Below, in pieces: positions 18,761-27,697 of a DNA stretch of 64,000 nt. A program made the translations under genes and the position numbers. Positions within the stretch are counted from its first letter, which is position 1. The number at the start of each line of letters is the position of its first letter. The notes under the pieces were generated by a model, which was not told the DNA's origin, searched no databases, and worked only from the letters and a program-made list of their open reading frames with translations. Source of the DNA: Pseudomonas sp. KNUC1026 (lineage in GTDB: Bacteria > Pseudomonadota > Gammaproteobacteria > Pseudomonadales > Pseudomonadaceae). The stretch covers positions 2,914,001-2,978,000 of the forward strand of contig NZ_CP087138.1 in NCBI RefSeq assembly GCF_021650705.1, in the 5' to 3' direction.

Positions 18761-20266
18761 CTACCTGGCCGAGCGCATCAGCAAGGTGGCTAGGGCGCAG
18801 CCCGACAGCGCCACACAGGCCAGCCAGAACGCATCGGAATACGCCATCAGGTACGCTTCGCGGCGGAGCGTGCCAGCCACCTGCGAGAGCGCCATCTGGC
18901 TGTCCGGCATCCAGCTGTGCAGCGGTGCACCCAGGCGCGCCTGCACGCTCTGGGAGAACACCGTCACGCTTTCGCCGATGCGCTCCGAATGCATGCGCTC
19001 GCGGATTGACACCACCTGTGCCAGCAGCGCAGTGCCCACTGCACCGCCCAGGTTGCGCAACATCGAGAACACGGCCGAGGCGGAGCCTGCCTGAGCTTTG
19101 TCCAGCCCGGCGACCGCCAGCACCGACAGCGCCACCATGATGAACGGCTGGCCGATACCCCGGACGACCGTGGACGGGATGATCACGTTCGCGGCGCTTT
19201 CACCGTCCAGGTGAGCGCCCAGCCAGCAACCCAACGCCATGATCAGAAACCCAGTGCTGACCATGATCTTGGGGCTCGTCCAGCGCATCAGCCTGGGCAT
19301 CAAAGGGGCCGATAGCAGTTGCACCAGGCCGTAGGCGATCAGGCTGATGCCGATCTCGCTGGCGTTGTAATGCTGCAACTGCGACAGGTAGTTCGGCACC
19401 AGAAACACCAGCCCGAAGGTCGCGCCGCCAAAGATGAACATGGCAATGCTCGCCACCCCGAAGTTGTAGTTGCCCAGCAGCCTGAGGTTGATGAACGAAC
19501 GTGCGCCCCATACCTGCGTGGCCACGAACACCACGATGCCGATGACCGAGGCCACGGTTGCCCAGACGATGAAGCTGGAGCCGAACCAGTCCAGCCGGCC
19601 GCCCTCCTCCAGCACGATCTGCAAGCCGCCCAGCCCTACGATCATGCCGGTGATCCCAAGCCAGTCACCTCGGCGCAGCATCGCCAGTTGCATGGGCTTG
19701 GCATCGATCGACCAGGCGATCGCTGCCAGCAATGCAACGCCTGGGATCAGCTGCAGATAGAAAATGCCGCGCCACGACCAGGCATCGGTGAGCCAACCGC
19801 CGATCGACGGGCCGGCCGCCTGCGCCACGCTGTTGGCCAGGCTGAACAGCGCCATGCCCATCGGCATCTTCGAGGCGGGCAATTCGGTGATGATCAACTG
19901 GAATGACAGCGGGATCAGCACCGCCCCTGCCGCGCCCTGGATCACCCGGATGATGATCATTACCGACAAGTTCGGCGCCAACGAACAGGCCACCGAGGCG
20001 ATCAGAAACACCAGCGAGCCCAGGCCCATGACCTTGCGCAGGGAGAACACCTGCACCAGCCAGGCGGTGAGCGGGATCATGATGATCTCGGCCACCAGGT
20101 ACGCAGTCGAAATCCACGAGCCCTCCTCGAAGGTGGCGCCCGACGAGCCTTCCATTTCCGGCAGTGCGGCGCTGGTGACGTGCACATTCATGCCGGCCAT
20201 GAAACAGCCGAACAAACCGCCGAGCACTGCCACCCAGGCCTTGGGGGAGACCTTTTGTTCGCTCAT
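18761..20266 (-). CDS. EmrB/QacA-type MFS drug exporter (DHA2 family)
   Basis: A 501-residue, 14-span inner-membrane proton antiporter. Family motifs are ALPEMEGSSGATFEEGSWISTAYLVAEIIMIP, the motif A-like SLRKVMGLGSLVFL, and motif C in NSVAQAAGPSIGGWLTDAWSWRGIFYLQ. It is the last gene of a three-gene efflux operon; its ATG overlaps the stop of the membrane-fusion gene (ATGA). With the adaptor and outer-membrane channel it would export drugs, detergents or phenolics directly to the outside. Specificity cannot be read from the sequence. Confidence 0.92.
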   Translation of the reverse strand: MSEQKVSPKAWVAVLGGLFGCFMAGMNVHVTSAALPEMEGSSGATFEEGSWISTAYLVAEIIMIPLTAWLVQVFSLRKVMGLGSLVFLIASVACSLAPNLSVMIIIRVIQGAAGAVLIPLSFQLIITELPASKMPMGMALFSLANSVAQAAGPSIGGWLTDAWSWRGIFYLQLIPGVALLAAIAWSIDAKPMQLAMLRRGDWLGITGMIVGLGGLQIVLEEGGRLDWFGSSFIVWATVASVIGIVVFVATQVWGARSFINLRLLGNYNFGVASIAMFIFGGATFGLVFLVPNYLSQLQHYNASEIGISLIAYGLVQLLSAPLMPRLMRWTSPKIMVSTGFLIMALGCWLGAHLDGESAANVIIPSTVVRGIGQPFIMVALSVLAVAGLDKAQAGSASAVFSMLRNLGGAVGTALLAQVVSIRERMHSERIGESVTVFSQSVQARLGAPLHSWMPDSQMALSQVAGTLRREAYLMAYSDAFWLACVALSGCALATLLMRSAR

Positions 20267-21402
20267 GGCTGGGCCTGCGCGTGGGTATCGACCGTAACCA
20301 CCACCGACATGCCCGGGCGCACCGCGGGCTCGCCCGCCTGCGGCGGGTCCAAGCGGATGCGCACTGGAAACCGCTGGACGATCTTGGTGAAGTTGCCGGT
20401 GGCGTTGTCCGGCGGCAGCAAGGCGAACAGGGCTCCCGAACCTGGCGCGAAGCTGTCGAGGTGGCCGCGCACTTCAAAGCCCGAGTAGCTGTCGACCGAC
20501 AGGCTGACCGGCTGGCCGACGCGCAAGTGCTCAAGCTGGGTTTCCTTGAAGTTGGCAATGACATACGCCTGCTCCAGCGGCACCACCGCCAGCACCGGCT
20601 GGCCGGCGACCAGGTACTGGCCAGGGCGAACCTTGCGCTGCCCGACCACACCGTCGAAGGGCGCGCGCACTACGGTGTCTTCCAGGTCCTGGGTGGCGAT
20701 CTGCGTTTGCGCCTGGGCTTCGGCCAGGCTCGCCGATGCCTGGGCTGCCTGGGCTTGCGCCCGCTGCACCTTCGCCTTGGCCAGTTGCAGCAACTGTTGT
20801 TGTTCAAGCAAAGCAGCCTGTGCCCCCTGCACCACCGCCTGTGCCTGCAAAGCAGCGGCGCGGGTGGTTTCCAGGCGCTGCGGCGTGGCGGCCTGGTCCC
20901 GCACCAGGCCTTGGTAGCGGGCAAGGTCCAACTGGGCCCGCTGGCGCTCTGCGCGCGCAGCATCGAGTTGAGATCGCGCTCGTTCGATTGCAGGCTGCTG
21001 ACGCCGCACCTCGGCTTCAACCACCTGCGCTTCGGCGTGCGCAGCATCGACGGCGGCATCGGCCTGGCGTTGCCGCGCGTTGGCCTGGTCCAGGCGCGCC
21101 TGGTAATCACGGGCCTGCAAGCGCAGCAGCACCTGGCCAGCTTTCACCGGCTGGTTATCCTCCACCAGCACTTGCTCTACATAACCTTGCACGCGGGCAC
21201 TGGCCGCCATCCAATCGGCCTGTACGTAGGCATCGTCGGTGCTTTCATGAAAGCGCCCGACAAACCACCACCAGCCACCCACTGCCAGCAGCGCCGCCAG
21301 GCATACGCCACAGGCAAAGGTAATGCGCCGCCATGTGCGGCGCTTGGCAAGCATGGCCTGCAACGGCTCGGCTTGGGCCTGTTCGTTCAGTGGGATGTTC
21401 AT
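20263..21402 (-). CDS. EmrA/HlyD-type membrane-fusion protein
   Basis: A 379-residue periplasmic adaptor with one N-terminal membrane helix (residues about 25-48, ending GGWWWFVG), a biotinyl-lipoyl-like half-motif (DDAYVQADWMAASARVQGYVEQVLVEDNQPVKAGQVLLRL), a long coiled coil rich in Ala, Gln and Arg (residues about 95-225), then VVRAPFDGVVGQRKVRPGQYL. It links the DHA2 pump encoded downstream to the outer-membrane channel encoded upstream; both junctions overlap by four bases. Confidence 0.92.
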   Translation of the reverse strand: MNIPLNEQAQAEPLQAMLAKRRTWRRITFACGVCLAALLAVGGWWWFVGRFHESTDDAYVQADWMAASARVQGYVEQVLVEDNQPVKAGQVLLRLQARDYQARLDQANARQRQADAAVDAAHAEAQVVEAEVRRQQPAIERARSQLDAARAERQRAQLDLARYQGLVRDQAATPQRLETTRAAALQAQAVVQGAQAALLEQQQLLQLAKAKVQRAQAQAAQASASLAEAQAQTQIATQDLEDTVVRAPFDGVVGQRKVRPGQYLVAGQPVLAVVPLEQAYVIANFKETQLEHLRVGQPVSLSVDSYSGFEVRGHLDSFAPGSGALFALLPPDNATGNFTKIVQRFPVRIRLDPPQAGEPAVRPGMSVVVTVDTHAQAQP

Positions 21403-22853
21403 GGTCGGTTTCCTGTACGCAAATCATCCACGGGTGCCTGCCATCCCCCTCCAAGGGCTTGAAACAGGGCAATTTCGCTGTGCGCCTGGCGTTGCCGGGC
21501 GGTGATCTGGCGCAACCGCGCCGCGATCAGCTCACGCTGAGCGTCCAGCCGTTGCAGGCCATCCAGCGCGCCTGCGTGATAGCTGCTGTCAGCCAGGGCA
21601 AAAGCCCGCTCGTTCTGCTCCAGCGCCTGGGCCAGCCAGAGGCCGCGCTGGCGCTCGCCGTCGTAGCGGGCGAAGGCCTGGCGCACATCGGTCAGCGCGC
21701 CTTGTACGCTGCGCCGCCAGTTGGCCGCGCTGGCCATGCGTTGCGCGTCGGCGGCCTGTACCCGCGCCTGGTTGGCACGGCGATCAGGGAACTGCCAACT
21801 GATCAGAGGGCCGACGCCGAAGGTCACCGACTGGCGGTCTCCGAGCCCCTGCCAGGCAGAGCTGGAAGCGCTGAGCGACGCACCGAACACCACTTTGGGG
21901 TAGAGATCGGCCCGCACGTTTTGCAGCGTCCAGGCAGAGGCCAATGCTTCGCGCTCGGCCTGGCGCACGTCCGGGCGGCGCTTGAACAATTGCCAGGCGT
22001 CGCCTGCCGGCAGCGCCCTGGCCACACGCGGAATGTGCTTGCAGGCCTGCGCCTGCACAGGCTGCTCGGCTTGCCCAGCGAGCAGGGCCAACTGTGCTAT
22101 GGCCAGCTTCTGCCGTGCCTGCAGCCAAGGCAGCTGCGCGCGGGTCCTGCGTGCCAGTGCCTGCAGGCGGGCGCTGTCCAGCTCAGTGGCCACGCCTGCT
22201 TCGCGCTGGCGCTCGGTCAGGCGCAGGCTGTCATCCAGGCTGTTCAGCGAGGCCTGGGTCTGCTCGATCTGCTCGCCGTAGGTGCAGAGGTCGAGCCAGG
22301 CCAGGCTGGTTTGCGCCGCCACCACCAGGCGTAGCTGGTCACGCGCTGCGGCTGCCGCCTCGGCATGGGCCTTCGCGGCTTCGATGGCAGCCCGCACCTG
22401 GCCGAACAGGTCGAGCTGCCAGCTCAGGCTGGCAGCCGGGTTCCATTGCCACTGCGACGGCGCTCTGGTGCTCGTGGCCTGGGCCTGGGCCAGGGTCTGG
22501 TCATCGGCGGTGCGCCCGTACTGCGCCGCCAACCCCAGTTCGGTCTGCGGGCCCTGCGCGGCCTCGGCCTGCCGAATGCCCGCCATCACGGCGGCCAGCC
22601 GTGCATCGGCCTGGGCCAGGTCCTGATTGCTGGCCAGTGCCTGGCGTACCCAATGGTCCAGCGCCGGATCCTGATACAGCGCCCACCAACGATCCGGCAG
22701 AGGCTGCTCGCCAACGCCGGCAGGCAGCCTGGCAAGTGCCAGGTCGGAGGGGGTAGCAGGTGCGGCCGGTGGCTGCGGCGCCTGGCCTTGGCACGCGCAC
22801 AGTGCGGCCAGGCTCAGGGAGGTAAAGGTGTGCTTGAAGGAAAGTCGTGCCAT
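21399..22853 (-). CDS. NodT-family outer-membrane efflux lipoprotein
   Basis: A 484-residue outer-membrane factor (TolC/OprM type). The signal peptide leads to a cysteine-rich lipobox region, LAALCACQG, then PDRWWALYQDPALDHWVRQALASNQDLAQADARLAAV, the hallmark start of the family. Two OEP repeats follow, with FKRRPDVRQAEREALASAW and SWQFPDRRANQARVQAA in the second. It is the first gene of the tripartite efflux operon. The AraC-type gene further downstream on the same strand could be a regulator of it, but this is inference from position only. Confidence 0.9.
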   Translation of the reverse strand: MARLSFKHTFTSLSLAALCACQGQAPQPPAAPATPSDLALARLPAGVGEQPLPDRWWALYQDPALDHWVRQALASNQDLAQADARLAAVMAGIRQAEAAQGPQTELGLAAQYGRTADDQTLAQAQATSTRAPSQWQWNPAASLSWQLDLFGQVRAAIEAAKAHAEAAAAARDQLRLVVAAQTSLAWLDLCTYGEQIEQTQASLNSLDDSLRLTERQREAGVATELDSARLQALARRTRAQLPWLQARQKLAIAQLALLAGQAEQPVQAQACKHIPRVARALPAGDAWQLFKRRPDVRQAEREALASAWTLQNVRADLYPKVVFGASLSASSSAWQGLGDRQSVTFGVGPLISWQFPDRRANQARVQAADAQRMASAANWRRSVQGALTDVRQAFARYDGERQRGLWLAQALEQNERAFALADSSYHAGALDGLQRLDAQRELIAARLRQITARQRQAHSEIALFQALGGGWQAPVDDLRTGNRP

Positions 22854-22957
22854 TGCCTGTTCACATGGTTTTGTTCTGTGAACAGGCTACGCAGAACGGC
22901 GGGATGGCGCCCTCGCAGGAGAGACAACCTGCCTTGCGAGTGGGACAACTTCCATGC

Positions 22958-23700
22958 CTAGCGGCATTCCCGCGGGCTATAGCCCAGCGTCCGCTTGAAC
23001 GTGGTGGCGAACGCGCTGGGGCTTTGGTAGCCGTGCTCCAGCGCGACCCGCAGCACCGATTGCCCCCGCACCAGGCACTGGGCACTGAGCACCATGCGCG
23101 CACGAGTGCGCCATTCGCCGAACGACATGCCCAACTCGCGCTGGAACAGGCGCGCCAAGGTACGTGAGCTCATGTTCAGCCGATGGCCGCACTGCTCCAG
23201 CGTGAGCTCCAGCCCCGGAGCCTCCAGCACCGAAGTGCACAGACCCAGCAGGCGCGTGTCGGCGGGCATGGGCACATGCGTGTTCACCTGCCGGGCTGCG
23301 TTGAGCTCATGGCCGATCAAGCCCAGCAGGTGGTGTTGCCGCGCCGGATGCAACCCTGCATCTGCACTGGAGGCTGCCAGGATCAGGTGGCGCAGCAGTG
23401 CGCTGACCTCGATCACCCGGCAACGCATCGGCAGCGTCACGTCTTCCCCGGGGGCACCAGCAGTGTGCGCATGCAGACCGCACCGGCCATGCGCACCTGA
23501 TGGCCGACCTGCGCCGGCACCCACAGCGCGTGCCCAGTGGGGATCGCCCAGTCACCCTGCTCAGTGCCCACCAGCATCGTGCCTTCGCTGGCGTGGATCA
23601 ACTGCGCCTGGCCATGGCAATGCCAACCTACCTGCTCGCCTGGCGAGTAGTCTGAGACAAGAGGGTGGATTCCCACTGCCTCACGCGGGTGCGCCCACAT
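22958..23700 (-). pseudogene. AraC-family transcriptional regulator, frameshifted
   Basis: Two frames form one regulator of about 247 residues. The N-terminal cupin part starts at ATG 23700 (AAGGAGA site) with SDYSPGEQVGWHCHGQAQLIHASEG and LWVPAQVGHQVRMAG. The C-terminal part has two helix-turn-helix motifs, LTLEQCGHRLNMSSRTLARLFQRELGMSFGEW and VLRVALEHGYQSPSAFATTFKRTLGYSPRECR. The break is at about 23446-23449, where the coding strand has GGGG and one more G would join LLVPPG to EDVTLPMRCRVIEVS. It resembles cupin-AraC repressors found beside efflux operons such as the one at 18761-22853. Confidence 0.82.
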
Positions 23701-23867
23701 CGTCGGTTCTCCTTGAAAGTGGCCAGCCCCCTCGAGCCGGGGGGGGTGGGCGCAGTCTAAAAGCGATGTAAGGGCTGGCGATTGCGTTTAATCACTTCCC
23801 TGATAGCCAACTCGCACCTTGTATTCTTCATATCGAACAAATCGCGCAATTCGATACCCCTTCAGGG

Positions 23868-24659
23868 TCAACGAGCGTCGATCAGCGCCCTGGCGGATGA
23901 GGCTGCCTGCTCAAGGCGCACCTGAGCATCCGGCACAGGGCGTGGCACCTCGGCGCTGAAACGTATACCCACCGGCAATGCCGCCAGCAGTGCCTGCAAT
24001 GGCAAGCCACCCTCACCCGGCAACAAGCGGCCTTCCCGAGCCTCCTGCACGATCCGATCACCCGTGGGTGCTTCGAAGGGGGCGTCGCACGATTGCACGT
24101 CATGAAGCCAGTGGCGGGGTGCCTGCGCCACCTCTGCCACCGTGTTGCCCGCCCGGAACAGGTGCAAGGCATCGACCAGGATGCCGCCATTGGCCTGCCC
24201 TGCCGCCTCCACCACCGCCAACGCCTGGCTCAGATTGCCCACTACACGCCAGCGCATGAACTCCAGGTTCACCACCAGGCCCAACGGCGCGGCCAGCTCG
24301 CACAGTGCTGCGAAACGCGCGGCCAGGCGCCCGCTGTCGGGGTCGTCACCTGAGACGGTGAGGCTGTGCGCACCGAGCGACGCGCCGGTTTCCAGCATCC
24401 AGGGCACGGCGGCGAGGTTTACATCGGGGGTCAGGGCAATGAACTCGATGTCGTTCACCACCATCCCTTCATTCCCCAGCGCCTGGCGCAGCTGCGCAAG
24501 CTCGGTACTGGCCGGCCGCAGCGGATAGGCCACACCACCCGGCATCGCCGGGTGCAGGCGCAGCCCCACCGCGTCGAAGCCGGCACGCGCCGCCTCCCTG
24601 ACGAGCTCCAGCGGCGCCAGCTCCAGTGCGGTGAGGTGGGCAACGCCGAGCGGGCTCAA
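23868..24659 (-). CDS. Sugar phosphate isomerase/epimerase-like TIM-barrel protein
   Basis: A 263-residue AP-endonuclease-2-like TIM barrel. Barrel-strand segments are GFDAVGLRLHPAMPGG, VNDIEFIALTPD, SLTVSGDDPDSGRLAARFAALCELA, LVVNLEFMRWR, GILVDALHLFRAGN and HDVQSCDAPFEAPTG, with the acidic and His residues (Glu, Asp-His, Asp) that bind a divalent metal in this superfamily. The start is TTG 24659, which overlaps the upstream SDR stop (TTGA) and has GGGAGG upstream; longer in-frame starts run into the SDR gene. It is the last gene of a four-gene catabolic operon. The substrate is unknown. Confidence 0.8.
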   Translation of the reverse strand: MSPLGVAHLTALELAPLELVREAARAGFDAVGLRLHPAMPGGVAYPLRPASTELAQLRQALGNEGMVVNDIEFIALTPDVNLAAVPWMLETGASLGAHSLTVSGDDPDSGRLAARFAALCELAAPLGLVVNLEFMRWRVVGNLSQALAVVEAAGQANGGILVDALHLFRAGNTVAEVAQAPRHWLHDVQSCDAPFEAPTGDRIVQEAREGRLLPGEGGLPLQALLAALPVGIRFSAEVPRPVPDAQVRLEQAASSARALIDAR

Positions 24660-25396
24660 TAGGTCGCCCTCCCGCCGCTCAGGTCGAACACGAAGCCGGT
24701 GGTAAAGCTGCACTCGGGCCCGGCGATCCAGGTGACCATGTTGGCGATCTCCTCGATCTGCAAAAACCGCCCCATGGGAATCTTGGCCTTACTGGCGGTG
24801 ATGTGCTCGGCGGTCATCTCGGCCATCAGGCCGGTTTCCACCATCGCCGGCGCCACGCAGTTGAGCAGCACGCCGTCCTGCGCCAGCTCCTTGGCCGCCG
24901 CCTTGGTAAAGGCGATCACGCCCGCCTTGGCCGCCGAGTAGCCGCTGATGAACTGCACACCGTCCTTGCCGGCCATCGACGCCACATTGACGATGCGCCC
25001 ATAACCGCGCTCGCGCATGTGCGGGATCACGGTGCGGCAACCGTAGAACACGCCGTTCAGATCCACCGCCATCACCTGGTCCCAGGCCTCTGGAGGGTAT
25101 TCCCAGCAAGGGGTCACCGGGCCGTTGATGCCGGCGTTGTTGACCAGGATCTGCACCTGGCCCACCTGCGCCAGCGCTTCGGCGAAGGCCGCCTCCACCG
25201 ACGCCAGGCTCGCCACGTTGACGGCCTGGCGCAGCACGGGCTCGAACCCGGCCTGCTCGGCCTCCCAGTGCTCAACGTTGAGGTCCCAGATGATCACTTG
25301 CGCGCCTGCGACGTGCAGCCGGCGGGCGATGCCCAGGCCGATGCCGCGCATGCCGCCGGTGACGATGGCCGTTTGGCCTTGAAGTGTGCTGCTCAT
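24656..25396 (-). CDS. Short-chain dehydrogenase/reductase
   Basis: A 246-residue classical SDR. The cofactor motif is TGGMRGIG, followed by an acidic residue after beta-2 (IIWDLN) that favours NAD+. NNAG is present as VNNAGI, and the catalytic Ser-Tyr-Lys are in NVASMAGKDGVQFISGYSAAKAG. The C-terminal FTTGFVFDLSGGRATY is typical of the FabG-like group. Between an MFS importer and a TIM-barrel protein, and with a COG3618-type hydrolase in the same operon, it is a plausible sugar or polyol dehydrogenase (inference). Confidence 0.88.
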   Translation of the reverse strand: MSSTLQGQTAIVTGGMRGIGLGIARRLHVAGAQVIIWDLNVEHWEAEQAGFEPVLRQAVNVASLASVEAAFAEALAQVGQVQILVNNAGINGPVTPCWEYPPEAWDQVMAVDLNGVFYGCRTVIPHMRERGYGRIVNVASMAGKDGVQFISGYSAAKAGVIAFTKAAAKELAQDGVLLNCVAPAMVETGLMAEMTAEHITASKAKIPMGRFLQIEEIANMVTWIAGPECSFTTGFVFDLSGGRATY

Positions 25397-25415
25397 GCCG
25401 AAGGCTCCTTGCGAG

Positions 25416-26735
25416 TCAGGCGTTATCGATAGCGGGCAGGCGCGTCAGGTCACGCACCATGAACAGGTAGCAGAGGGCCCCGAGCACGGTGATTGCCGCG
25501 ACGAAAGCCAGTGCCCAGACGAACGAGCCGGTGGCGCTGACGATCAGGCCGATGGTCAGCGGGGTGACGATGCCGGCTGCGTTTGCGAACAGGTTGAACA
25601 CGCCGCCGGACAGCCCCAGCATGCCCTTGGGCGCGATGTCGGAGACGATCATCCAGGCCAGTGCCGACATGCCCTGAGCGAAATAGGCCACGCAGAGAAT
25701 GGCGATCACCAGTGCGTCGGACTGCACATAGTTGGCCAGCACGATCACCGAGGCCGTGAGCAGGCCGGTGATGACCGGCAGCTTGCGCGCCAGGTTCAGC
25801 GAATAGCCGCGGCGCAGCAGCGTGTCGGAGAGCCAACCGCCGAACAGCGTGCCTACCGACGCGGCAATGAACGGCAGCACCGCCACCCAGCCGACTTTAA
25901 GCCACGGCATGTGCCGCTCGGTCACCAGGTAAGTGGGGAACCAGGTGAGGAAGAACACGTTGGTGGAGTTGCAGGCGAACTGGCCCAGGCAGATGCCGAG
26001 CATGTTGCGGTGCTTGAGCAGCGCCGGGATCTGCGACCAGGCGAACCGTGTGGCCTGCTGGCCACCGTCTACGACCCCGCCGCCTTCGCGGATGTAATCG
26101 AGCTCGGCCTTGTTGGCGCTGCGCGACTGGTGCGGCTCGTGGTACTTGGCCCACCACAGGATCCCGTAAAGGATGCCCACCGCGCCGACGCCCAGCAGCA
26201 GCGCGCGCCAGCCATAGGCATGCAGCACCCAGAACAGCAACGGCGAAAGAAACGCCAGGCCCACATACTCGGCGAAGGTGTAGATCCCTGTGGCCCGGGC
26301 CCGCTCGCTCTGCGGGAACCAGGTGGCCACTACACGGCTGTTGGTGGGGAAGCACGGCGCCTCGGCGGCGCCCACCGCCAGGCGCATGCCCAGCAGCGAA
26401 GCAAAACCCTGGGCCAGGCCTTGCAGGCCGGTGAACAGCGACCATAAGGTCAGCGCAAGCCAATAGGTAAGCTTGGTGCCGAGGCGGTCGATGAGGATAC
26501 CGCCGGGAATCTGCGAGGCGGCGTAGGTCCAGGAGAAGGCCGAGAAGATGATGCCCATCATCGCCGCATTGAGCCCCAGGTCACTGCTGATGGCCGGTGC
26601 TGCGATGCCCATCACGCTGCGATCCAGGTAGTTGATCATGGTGCCACCGGAGACCAGCGCCAGGATCATGAAACGGGTACGCGTACGTTGCGCCTGCTCG
26701 GCGGGTGTGGCGAGCAAACGGGGGTCGGTGCTCAT
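25416..26735 (-). CDS. MFS transporter of the anion:cation symporter (hexuronate/aldonate) family
   Basis: A 439-residue, 12-span permease. Family hallmarks are MINYLDRSVMGIAAPAIS in TM1, SWTYAASQIPGGILIDRLGTK between TM2 and TM3, GAAEAPCFPTNSRVVATWFPQSERARATG, and GTLFGGWLSDTLLRRG in the second half. Close families import D-glucarate, galactonate, glucuronate or phthalate-like acids. It lies 19 bases after the hydrolase gene and 19 bases before the SDR gene, so it is probably the uptake step of the operon. Confidence 0.88.
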   Translation of the reverse strand: MSTDPRLLATPAEQAQRTRTRFMILALVSGGTMINYLDRSVMGIAAPAISSDLGLNAAMMGIIFSAFSWTYAASQIPGGILIDRLGTKLTYWLALTLWSLFTGLQGLAQGFASLLGMRLAVGAAEAPCFPTNSRVVATWFPQSERARATGIYTFAEYVGLAFLSPLLFWVLHAYGWRALLLGVGAVGILYGILWWAKYHEPHQSRSANKAELDYIREGGGVVDGGQQATRFAWSQIPALLKHRNMLGICLGQFACNSTNVFFLTWFPTYLVTERHMPWLKVGWVAVLPFIAASVGTLFGGWLSDTLLRRGYSLNLARKLPVITGLLTASVIVLANYVQSDALVIAILCVAYFAQGMSALAWMIVSDIAPKGMLGLSGGVFNLFANAAGIVTPLTIGLIVSATGSFVWALAFVAAITVLGALCYLFMVRDLTRLPAIDNA

Positions 26736-26754
26736 GGGTAGGGTCCTTTTATTG

Positions 26755-27591
26755 TTATGGGTATTGCGGGAAATCGAACAGCTGCTGCGCGGTGCTCCAC
26801 ATCACCTGGCGCCGGGTGGCCGGATCAGGCAGCCAGTGCTCGGCCAGCTTCAGTAGCGGGCCGTAGTCGATGCGCGAGGGTGAACGAATGAACGGCCAGT
26901 CCGAACCCCAGAGGCAGCGCTCGGCGCCGAAATGCTCGAGCAGCGCGTGCACATAGGGGCCTGCCTGGGTTTCCAGATGATCGAGCGAGGCGAACTTCTG
27001 CATGCCAGAGAGCTTGACCCAGGTACGCCCGCCGGCGGCCTGGCGGAGCAGCGCCCGGAAGCCTTCCTGATGCACGCCAGCCTCGGCCAACGGCCGGCCG
27101 CAATGATCGACCAGCACCCTCACGGGGCTGGCGTCCAGCAGCGGCAGCAGTTCAGGCAGTTGATCGCCTTGCACCTGCACCTGTGCAAACATCCCAAGCT
27201 CCGCCAGGCGCGCCAGCAGCGGGCCGGCATCGGCCATCGAGGCCACGCCCTGCAGCGCAGGGTTGAAGGCGATACCCACGATGCCCTGGGCATGCAGTGC
27301 GGCCAACTCATCCCGCGAGGTGGCATGGTCCACTACCGCGATGCCCTTGAAGCGCCCTTGCCCTTGAGCCAGTGCCTCCAGCAGGCAGCGGTTGTCCTGC
27401 CCATAGCCGCTGTTGGGCCCAACCAGCAGCGCATGGCGCACGCCATAGGCGTCGAGCACGCGCTCGAACTGCGACCGTGGCGCGACCTCCTGGCCGCTGG
27501 GGGCGTAGAGGGTGTCAGGAGCGTAGGGAAATCGCAGCGGGTCGAACAGGTGGTTGTGGCAGTCGATCTTGGGCTCGTCGAAGATGCTCAT
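26755..27591 (-). CDS. COG3618-type amidohydrolase (sugar-lactonase / LigI-like)
   Basis: A 278-residue TIM-barrel hydrolase of the amidohydrolase-2 family. Metal-binding motifs are DCHNHLFD (HxH) near the N-terminus, VDHCGRP in the middle, and CLWGSDWPF with the catalytic aspartate near the C-terminus. Characterised relatives open sugar lactones (L-fuconolactone, L-rhamnonolactone) or 2-pyrone-4,6-dicarboxylate. Start ATG 27591 is chosen because it opens directly with the conserved domain; an in-frame extension to 27705 has no family similarity and would overlap the divergent LysR promoter. It is the first gene of the four-gene operon. Confidence 0.83.
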   Translation of the reverse strand: MSIFDEPKIDCHNHLFDPLRFPYAPDTLYAPSGQEVAPRSQFERVLDAYGVRHALLVGPNSGYGQDNRCLLEALAQGQGRFKGIAVVDHATSRDELAALHAQGIVGIAFNPALQGVASMADAGPLLARLAELGMFAQVQVQGDQLPELLPLLDASPVRVLVDHCGRPLAEAGVHQEGFRALLRQAAGGRTWVKLSGMQKFASLDHLETQAGPYVHALLEHFGAERCLWGSDWPFIRSPSRIDYGPLLKLAEHWLPDPATRRQVMWSTAQQLFDFPQYP

Positions 27592-27661
27592 CAGCGCTGG
27601 CCTTTTGTTATTGTTGCGTGCATCCACCTTACGACGCCGTGCGCCTGCATGCTCATACCTG

Positions 27662-27677
27662 TATGGCGAACACCATA
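27662..27677. promoter_or_regulatory. Candidate LysR operator
   Basis: A perfect inverted repeat TATGG-N6-CCATA lies in the 106-bp gap between the LysR gene and the divergent catabolic operon, 20 bases before the LysR start. The position and dyad fit autoregulation and control of the operon by the LysR protein. The spacing is not the textbook T-N11-A, so the assignment is tentative. Confidence 0.45.
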
Positions 27678-27697
27678 ACCAACGGTTAAGGACACCC